DNA of 64,000 nt from a virus: IMG/VR virus record IMGVR_UViG_3300025154_000076, positions 1 to 64,000 of that record. One strand, given 5' to 3'. The translations under genes were made by a program, and so were the position numbers. How positions within the stretch are numbered: position 1 is the stretch's first letter; every line of letters starts with the position of its first letter. The notes under the pieces are model-generated. The model worked only from the letters and a program-made list of their open reading frames with translations. It had not been told where the DNA came from and did not search any database. Below are positions 59,099 through 64,000 of the stretch, in pieces.

Positions 59099-59131
59099 AA
59101 AGATGTGTGGGCTTCCTGCACAACGCATAGC

Positions 59132-60250
59132 CTAATGGCTTACGTTAGCGTACAAAGGGTTGTCCCTAACCCCAAAATTCTTTATATTATATGCAGCATT
59201 CAAATCCCTATCTATTGAATTATTACACTTATCACAATTGTAAGTTCTATCTGAAAGTTTTAAATCTTTCTTGTGATTTCCACAATTAGAACATACTTTA
59301 CTGCTTGGTTCAAATCTGCCAATTACAACAAGATTTTTACCTTGCCATTCAGTTTTATATTCAAGCATTGTTCTTAATTGTCGCCAACCCATTTCAGATA
59401 TGGCTTTAGCTAAATTATGGTTCTTAACCATATTACTAACTGCTAAATCTTCTAATACAATTGTGTTATACGTGTTTACTAATTCAGTAGATATTTTATG
59501 CAAGTAATCAGTCCTTTGGTTACGGATTTTTTCTTGCAATAATGCTACTTTTAATTTTTGTTTTTCTCTATTTATTGAACCTTTCTGTTTTCTTGCAAAG
59601 CTTCTCTGTTCAACTCTTAATCTTCTTTGTTGCGATTTGAAAAAGTTTTTATTTTCATACACCACACCATCAGAAGTAATTGCTAAATCTTTAATCCCAA
59701 AATCAATACCAACAGATGTTTCGGATTTAATTGGTTTTTGCTTTGGTTTTTCTATTTGTGTATCAACCAATATTGATACAAAGTATTTACCAGTAACAGT
59801 TTTGCTTAATGTAACTCTTTTTGGTAATCCTTTGAACAATCTATGATAATCAATAGCAACCTCTTTTAATTTAGGTAATTTTAAAATGTTGTTATCAAAA
59901 TCAACCTCAAAACCTTGTGGAAATGTAACTGACTGCTTAGAGTATCTATTCTTGTATTTAGGAAACTGACCTTTGCCTTTAAAAAAGTTTTGATATGCTG
60001 TATCTAAATTGATAATACTATGTTGTAGTATTTGACTTGGACATTCTTTAATGTAATCAAATTCCTTTCTTAATTCTGGAAGTTGTTTAATTAAATCATA
60101 TTTAGATATTGATGTTTTATTTGAAGCATACGCAACAGTCTTGGTCTCTAAACCAAGATTATATACCAATCTATTTACACCAAAATACCTTTGTAATTGG
60201 TTTTTTTGGTCATCCGTTGGGAATATTCTGTATTTGTATCCTTTAAGCAT
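59132..60250 (-). CDS. tnpB: TnpB RNA-guided nuclease
   Basis: A 372-aa protein, ancestor-type relative of Cas12. All RuvC parts are intact: Asp183 in GIDFGIKDLA, Glu267 in IVLEDLAV, a zinc finger with Cys320, Cys323, Cys339 and Cys342, and a final Asp in IDRDLNAAYNI. It cuts DNA matching a guide copied from the flank of the transposon, favouring retention of the element. The guide RNA would run from the 3' end of tnpB through the left hairpin and into the phage sequence below about 59087. Confidence 0.92.
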   Translation of the reverse strand: MLKGYKYRIFPTDDQKNQLQRYFGVNRLVYNLGLETKTVAYASNKTSISKYDLIKQLPELRKEFDYIKECPSQILQHSIINLDTAYQNFFKGKGQFPKYKNRYSKQSVTFPQGFEVDFDNNILKLPKLKEVAIDYHRLFKGLPKRVTLSKTVTGKYFVSILVDTQIEKPKQKPIKSETSVGIDFGIKDLAITSDGVVYENKNFFKSQQRRLRVEQRSFARKQKGSINREKQKLKVALLQEKIRNQRTDYLHKISTELVNTYNTIVLEDLAVSNMVKNHNLAKAISEMGWRQLRTMLEYKTEWQGKNLVVIGRFEPSSKVCSNCGNHKKDLKLSDRTYNCDKCNNSIDRDLNAAYNIKNFGVRDNPLYANVSH

Positions 60251-60396
60251 ATATTATTAAATAGTCTAAACTTTTGTAAAAGTACAACATTTTTATCTAA
60301 ATTACAAGTTTTGGTTAAATTTATTTTATTTGATACCGTATTTTGTTTAAATCATTCCGTCTTTGGTTGTAAATAATTTAAACAAAATACTACATT

Positions 60397-60801
60397 ATGC
60401 AATCAAATTACATTTCTACAAATCATTCAAAACACTATTTAAAATGTCATCTAATTCTCGTTACTAAGTATCGTAAAAATATGTTAGTTGGTCAATTAAA
60501 TGATGATTTAAAAGATATATTCAGTTCCATAGCAGATAACTCAGATTTTGAAATAGAAGTTATGGAGTCTGATGTAAACCATATTCATTTCTTAATTAGG
60601 TACATACCTCGCCTATCTATATCCCAAATGGTTCGTAGGCTTAAACAAGAATCTACTCGTCAGTTATGGTTATTGCATCATACTACTTTACGTCAGTATT
60701 ATTGGTATCGTAAAATACTTTGGAGTGATGGGTTCTTCGTTTGTTCAATAGGTGAAGCAAGTCCAGATACTATCCGTCAATATATTTTAAGCCAAGGTTA
60801 A
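60397..60801 (+). CDS. tnpA: IS200/IS605 transposase TnpA (Y1 HUH)
   Basis: A 134-aa single-strand transposase. The HUH motif is HIHFLI (about residues 62-67), with the catalytic Tyr in the C-terminal helix (TIRQYILSQG). The start ISTNHSKHYLKCHLILVTKYRKN matches the family. It is apparently intact, so the element may still move. The 146-base gap to tnpB holds both start regions and no other gene. Confidence 0.92.
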   Translation: MQSNYISTNHSKHYLKCHLILVTKYRKNMLVGQLNDDLKDIFSSIADNSDFEIEVMESDVNHIHFLIRYIPRLSISQMVRRLKQESTRQLWLLHHTTLRQYYWYRKILWSDGFFVCSIGEASPDTIRQYILSQG

Positions 60802-60816
60802 TCATACCTTTGTCGC

Positions 60817-61026
60817 TTACATCCCATCCACGCTAAAAAGCGATGAATGGGTTTTACGCTCCTTTTTATCAATAGGTATGATAATAACAGCAGCAGGAAC
60901 TAAGCATCCCAGAGAAAGCCTGCTTCCATTTTCATTATAGTGTTCACAATCCATACATTCAACATCTTTTGTCATTGTAGCTGTATTCAAATGATCACAC
61001 TCCGCATTAATATAATCACATCTCAT
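60817..61026 (-). CDS. Cys-rich small protein, C-terminus supplied by the IS end
   Basis: A 69-aa protein with Cys pairs that could bind zinc (MRCDYINAECDHLN, VECMDCEHYNENG). The last ~15 residues (KERKTHSSLFSVDGM) are encoded by the right hairpin of the IS element, so the insertion has probably replaced the natural end of the gene. Function unknown. Confidence 0.5.
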   Translation of the reverse strand: MRCDYINAECDHLNTATMTKDVECMDCEHYNENGSRLSLGCLVPAAVIIIPIDKKERKTHSSLFSVDGM

Positions 61027-61074
61027 AATTTATTATTTTAAGATTTAATAACTTCATTTCATCAGAATAATGGG

Positions 61075-61365
61075 TTACAGATAAAAGCTTTCAAACATTA
61101 TTACTACAAATGACCTTACATATTCAAATAATTCTTTTTTTCCTTCCGGCATTTCCTTTCCTGGTTCACAACTCATAAAATATATCAGGGCTGCATCGGT
61201 GTGCAGGGCAGAGGCTATATCTGTTAATGTAGTATATGTAGGATTAAATCTACCATTTTCTATTTGGTTCATAGATGTTGTACTCAATCCACACATCTTG
61301 GCCAGTTCTTTTTGTGATAACCCTTTATTCTTTCTTAGTTTTGTTATTGTAGCTCCTATATTCAT
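61075..61365 (-). CDS. XRE-family helix-turn-helix regulator
   Basis: A 96-aa protein. IGATITKLRKNKGLSQKELAKMCGLSTTSMNQIENGRFNPTYTTLTDIASAL is a clear Cro/C1-type HTH (key parts: LSQKELA, STTSMNQIE, NPTYTTL). The C-terminal ~40 residues may serve dimerisation. It could repress phage promoters or respond to the host state. The gene has dispersed words at both ends (61066 and 61319). Confidence 0.85.
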   Translation of the reverse strand: MNIGATITKLRKNKGLSQKELAKMCGLSTTSMNQIENGRFNPTYTTLTDIASALHTDAALIYFMSCEPGKEMPEGKKELFEYVRSFVVIMFESFYL

Positions 61366-61410
61366 AACTTTATAATTTAAAAATTTAAGACAAACTTAAT
61401 AAAAATTACA

Positions 61411-61944
61411 TTAATTCCCGATCGGCGCATACATTTTGTATCTTATCGTGTAACCATTAATCATATTTCCTTTTTTTATGGCCCGATATACCTTCATCCT
61501 ACTTACCCCAAAGTGCTTCAATAGGTCATTTATACTACTAAAATAAAGGGTTTCAGAAGAATTAAAGGCTTCCATCTTTCGCATTGTACCCTTATCATTA
61601 ACCAAAGCAGCTATATCTTCAGGCATCTTCAGATCATAAAAGGTTTTTTCATCAATAGTGTTGAATTTACAAAATGTCTTTTTTACATATTCAAGGTTTT
61701 CAACGCAATTATTCATCCTATTGCAATCTATATGACTTATAGCATACCCATCAGGCATTGGTTCCAGAAAGTGAGAAGAAACCAAAACATGGGCATAATA
61801 ATGGGTTCCTTCTATAAAATACCTAACATAACTATACCTCCCCACAATAATGGGTTTCAAATATCTCTTTAATACATAAGAATAAACCAACCCCATATCT
61901 GTTATTCCATATCTATTACCCATTCCTATCATATACACTATCAT
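61411..61944 (-). CDS. HNH homing-type endonuclease
   Basis: A 177-aa protein. GYAISHIDCNRMNNCVENLEYV is the HNH_3 core (His, Asn, Asn, Asn-Leu). The C-terminal SSINDLLKHFGVSRMKVYRAI, then NGYTIRY, resembles the NUMOD1-type DNA-binding helix-turn-helix. Such free-standing homing nucleases spread between related phages by cutting alleles that lack them. Three dispersed words lie inside, so the gene is at home in this genome or has been here a long time. Confidence 0.8.
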   Translation of the reverse strand: MIVYMIGMGNRYGITDMGLVYSYVLKRYLKPIIVGRYSYVRYFIEGTHYYAHVLVSSHFLEPMPDGYAISHIDCNRMNNCVENLEYVKKTFCKFNTIDEKTFYDLKMPEDIAALVNDKGTMRKMEAFNSSETLYFSSINDLLKHFGVSRMKVYRAIKKGNMINGYTIRYKMYAPIGN

Positions 61945-61956
61945 AACTACATCTAT

Positions 61957-62049
61957 TTAATTAAAACCTATTAATACACTCAATACAAATCCATCCTCTG
62001 TTATTCGATATTTTCCATCTGTCCCTCTTATTATTATTCCTTTATTCAT
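61957..62049 (-). CDS. Possible 30-aa leader peptide
   Basis: A very short ORF (MNKGIIIRGTDGKYRITEDGF...) ends 12 bases before the HNH gene start. Its sequence looks like a small strand-turn-strand unit (GKYRITEDGFVLSVL). It may be a leader peptide, a fragment of a larger gene or chance. I report it because it reads like a protein. Confidence 0.3.
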   Translation of the reverse strand: MNKGIIIRGTDGKYRITEDGFVLSVLIGFN

Positions 62050-62577
62050 AATTAATCACATTTTAATTATACAAATATATGCAATTAATACAATATATCC
62101 AAACTTATTTATGTTTCACTTATATTATACCCATATTATTAGATGTACAAAAATAAAATATAAAATAAAAATGGGATTTTGTGGATGTAGTCGATATATA
62201 TAGGGTACACACCAGATGTGGCGCAAAATGCGGATTTGCGGGGGTGTGGGGGTGTTTTCGGAATCGCATAAAACAAACGAAATGCAGTGCTAATAATATA
62301 TATATGATCTTGCCTATTGCGTGGAAAGCATATATTGTTATATATTGTATGAATCATAATCTTAATTATTGGGCTTATTCCGTTTCCCTAACTGCCTGAT
62401 AATCACTCGTGCAAGACAAATGAGAGTATAAGAATGCAGAAAGCGAATGTAAATAGGGCAATTGTGGACAGGTTGGCAGGTGTTCAGGTTGTGTCCTGAT
62501 GGTTGTGTAATTAGTAGAAAAATTGGCATCCAGGGCGCAAGATAGGACACAAAAAAAGTAATAATTACCCTTAATTC
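62050..62577. other. Divergent intergenic region, richer in GC, no gene; possible origin or control region
   Basis: About 530 bases separate the minus-strand HNH operon from the plus-strand gene at 62654. ORFs here are short and unlike proteins. The middle (62150-62560) is richer in G and C than its surroundings and includes a G-rich stretch near 62240. It has an exact 9-bp inverted repeat (62489-62497 with 62544-62552) and TGTGGATGT / TGTGGACAG words at about two mismatches or more from a DnaA box. Several CAGGT and GTTGTG repeats lie at 62460-62515. Confidence 0.45.
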
Positions 62578-62578
62578 A

Positions 62579-62606
62579 TTGAATTTACGTATATTTATTA
62601 AATTTG
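62579..62606 (+). promoter_or_regulatory. Promoter for the 113-aa gene
   Basis: TTG (62579-62581) and TAAATTTG (62599-62606), 17 bases apart, fit the Bacteroidota consensus. The leader to the start at 62654 is about 40 bases and A-rich, without Shine-Dalgarno sequence. Confidence 0.5.
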
Positions 62607-62653
62607 AATCACAATTTTAAATTGAAAAAAATTAAATAAGCAATAAAACAACA

Positions 62654-62995
62654 ATGTCAACAAGAAAACATAAGCAGCATAGCTATATAATAGATACAAT
62701 ACTAAGGAGCTATAATATAAGTAATACAATAGGTCTTAAGTATAATGAGATAATACTCTTAGTTTCATTATTTTATAGAACCCTTTATTTTGATTGTACT
62801 TTTAAAAGTACAGTTGAAAACATAACTATAATAACAAACATAAGATATAATACTGTCAGTATGCTATTAAATGACTTAATCAAATCTAAATATGTAATTA
62901 AAATCGGATTAATATATAATATTAGCGATAAAGGTAAACATCTCATAAAAAACTATCTGGCTGTAGTAGAATCTACTAACTTATATTTAAAATAA
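62654..62995 (+). CDS. Winged-helix-like regulator
   Basis: A 113-aa protein with helices, then a STVENITIITNIRYNTVSMLLNDLIKSKYVIKIG block and a short wing (LIYNISDKGKHLI). This is the order of MarR/PadR-like transcription factors. Codon use is extremely AT-rich. One dispersed word (62779) lies in the gene and one (63001) directly after it. Targets unknown. Confidence 0.55.
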   Translation: MSTRKHKQHSYIIDTILRSYNISNTIGLKYNEIILLVSLFYRTLYFDCTFKSTVENITIITNIRYNTVSMLLNDLIKSKYVIKIGLIYNISDKGKHLIKNYLAVVESTNLYLK

Positions 62996-63284
62996 TCCGA
63001 AACCCCTTATTTCCATATTTTCCTCATCCTTCGCAAAAATCCGACAAGTCGCACAACCGGGTCAATATAAAAGCTGATCTATATCATGCTGTTGTATGTT
63101 CTATAACAGGTATTAAGTTGATGGAACCCATTATTTTGATTTTTCATGAATTTTTATTCATTTGTAATTATTTGAATATCAATAGATAAAGTATTTTTTA
63201 ACAAAATAAATGTTAAAATATTTGCAGAATGATTGTAATGGGTATAGATTTACATAACAAATTCATTCACTAAAAAAATTAGCA
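62996..63284. other. Intergenic region with two dispersed words
   Basis: There is no credible gene in this stretch. It holds two copies of the dispersed word (63001-63011 and 63125-63135), a small inverted repeat (ATGAAT/ATTCAT near 63147-63162) and an AT-rich stretch before the next start. No full promoter consensus was found. Confidence 0.5.
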
Positions 63285-64000
63285 ATGAAAAAAATAGAAA
63301 TTATGAACTTATTCGCTGAAAATGAGGTGAAAAGTACAAATGTAAAGAGTTTTATTAATAAAAATAAAGCTTTAAAATTGAATTACGAAATATGTCTTAA
63401 ATGGCTAAAAATAAAAGAAAGCAAGGAAAGTGAATTTTTATCAAAAAAACAACAAACAAGACAAGCAAAACAATTCGGGTTTTCAGTTAAGAAATATATT
63501 GTATTAAAAGAAAAATCAGAGCGTTTATTAAATGATTTTTTCACAGGGCATTCAATGGGATGTTATAGAACCCTTTCCCTAATAGGAAATAGAACACCTT
63601 TTGCAACAAATAATATTCTTAGTATTTATTCTAAGAGTTACAAATTTAAGCCGAGTTATGGTGAAATAAATATAATTTTAACTAAAAAAGAACTTGAAAA
63701 TATTGAAAACATTGCCGGAGTTTGGACAATAAAAGGTAAACATCATGCTGCTAAATGGTTGGAATCACGTGGGAATAAACAAAGTTATAGTGTTAATTTT
63801 GTTTCCGGTTATTTATTTGCAGATATTCATGGGAAAACGTTAAAAGAAGCAAAGGACTTATTTGGCAAAAGATTAGTACAATTAAAAAGAGAAAAATTAT
63901 CAAATGCGAAATTTGTAGGGTATAAACATTTAAAAGAAGCTGGGGCATGTGATCCAGGAATTAATTCATTTATTGAAAAACATAAACTAAATAAAGAGTA
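63285..64000 (+). CDS. Large unknown protein, incomplete at window end
   Basis: Open from ATG 63285 to the window edge (238 codons visible). The protein is Lys-rich and helical at first (MKKIEIMNLFAENEVKSTNVK), with later parts NIAGVWTIKGKHHAAKWLES and FADIHGKTLKEAKDLFGKRL. I do not recognise it. The first ~60 codons are extremely AT-rich. A C-terminal continuation outside the window is needed to judge it. Confidence 0.55.
   Translation, partial: MKKIEIMNLFAENEVKSTNVKSFINKNKALKLNYEICLKWLKIKESKESEFLSKKQQTRQAKQFGFSVKKYIVLKEKSERLLNDFFTGHSMGCYRTLSLIGNRTPFATNNILSIYSKSYKFKPSYGEINIILTKKELENIENIAGVWTIKGKHHAAKWLESRGNKQSYSVNFVSGYLFADIHGKTLKEAKDLFGKRLVQLKREKLSNAKFVGYKHLKEAGACDPGINSFIEKHKLNKE

Larger units (their letters stand above)
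59087..60851. mobile_element. IS200/IS605-family element with tnpA and tnpB
   Basis: Two divergent genes, tnpB (minus) and tnpA (plus), lie between sub-terminal hairpins. The left one is CCCACACA (59087-59094) with TGTGTGGG (59104-59111), 9-nt loop. The right one is an imperfect stem at 60823-60833 with 60840-60851. There are no inverted terminal repeats, as expected for this single-strand transposition family. Exact ends cannot be set from one copy. It contains no copy of the dispersed word. Confidence 0.85.
3036..63135. repeat. Dispersed 11-bp word AATAANGGGTT, 60 or more copies
   Basis: Reading by eye I find at least 60 exact copies of the 10-base core ATAANGGGTT or its complement, plus many one-mismatch copies. 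N is A, T or G but never C in those I checked. Examples starting at: 3347, 6100, 8050, 8476, 10576, 13289, 13457, 14159, 15942, 19756, 21060, 29141, 30404, 40760, 44732, 47612, 49205, 51664, 52293, 55103, 56023, 57349, 58641, 61319, 62779, 63001, 63125. Copies lie in genes and between them, often just after a stop codon. There are none at 1-2800 or inside the IS element (59087-60851). Function unknown. Confidence 0.9.

Noticed and set aside
62181-62399. Small ORFs on both strands of the intergenic region
   Set aside because: Composition is unlike proteins of this phage, with no leader and no link to an operon. The stretch is better seen as non-coding.
3036-63135. The dispersed word as a DnaA box or a simple terminator
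   Set aside because: It does not match TTATNCACA, and most copies stand alone inside genes, where a terminator would be harmful.

Overview
The window looks like a large stretch of an AT-rich (roughly one third GC by eye) tailed-phage genome infecting a Bacteroidota host. The evidence is a complete virion block (terminase, portal, scaffold, capsid, neck, tail, ejection proteins), a lysis block and a recombination/replication block. Host range is inferred from promoter-like sites of the form TTG-N17..20-TAnnTTTG, from A-rich leaders without Shine-Dalgarno sequences, and from protein families I associate with Bacteroidota phages. A very large terminase/portal pair, a ~1340-aa stabilisation-like protein and a podovirus-like set of neck and ejection proteins recall crAss-like phages. 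That placement is inference. Neither end of the phage genome is visible.

Layout. (1) 1-2000: integron-style gene cassettes. Small ORFs, including a DNA cytosine methyltransferase, are separated by attC-like imperfect hairpins. (2) 2010-3348: short plus-strand genes including a GroES co-chaperonin. (3) 3404-12676, minus strand: early DNA metabolism, with an HNH-like zinc protein, a YqaJ-type exonuclease, an annealing protein, an SSB-like protein, a RusA-like resolvase and a protein with a DnaA domain IV. (4) 12891-14670, minus: lysis genes. (5) 14692-52235, minus: one long late region. Read in transcription order from 52235 it runs: a poly-Thr virion protein, sugar-modifying enzymes, a tandem GroES-fold protein, terminase, portal, scaffold, capsid, two tail fibres, a propeller protein, neck proteins, stabilisation protein and ejection proteins. 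(6) 52236-52578: divergent control region. (7) 52579-58940, plus: regulator, RNase HI, small proteins, helicase-loader-like protein and DnaB. (8) 59087-60851: an IS200/IS605-type element with tnpA and tnpB. (9) 60817-61944, minus: small genes, an XRE regulator and an HNH nuclease. (10) 61945-64000: an intergenic region rich in unexplained structure, a winged-helix-like protein, and an ORF running off the window.

Two things stand out. First, an 11-bp word, AATAANGGGTT (N = A, T or G), occurs at least 60 times on both strands between 3036 and 63135. It lies in coding and non-coding DNA, uses both reading frames that avoid a stop codon, and forms inverted pairs in terminator-like hairpins. It is absent from the cassette region and from the IS element. 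It looks like a genome-wide sequence tag of unknown function. Second, the late operon starts with a virion protein ending in a poly-Thr/Ser tail, followed at once by two GT2-type glycosyltransferases, a methyltransferase fusion and a DxD glycosyltransferase. A tail-fibre protein 14 kb away has the same kind of tail. This suggests a phage-encoded system that glycosylates mucin-like virion tails.
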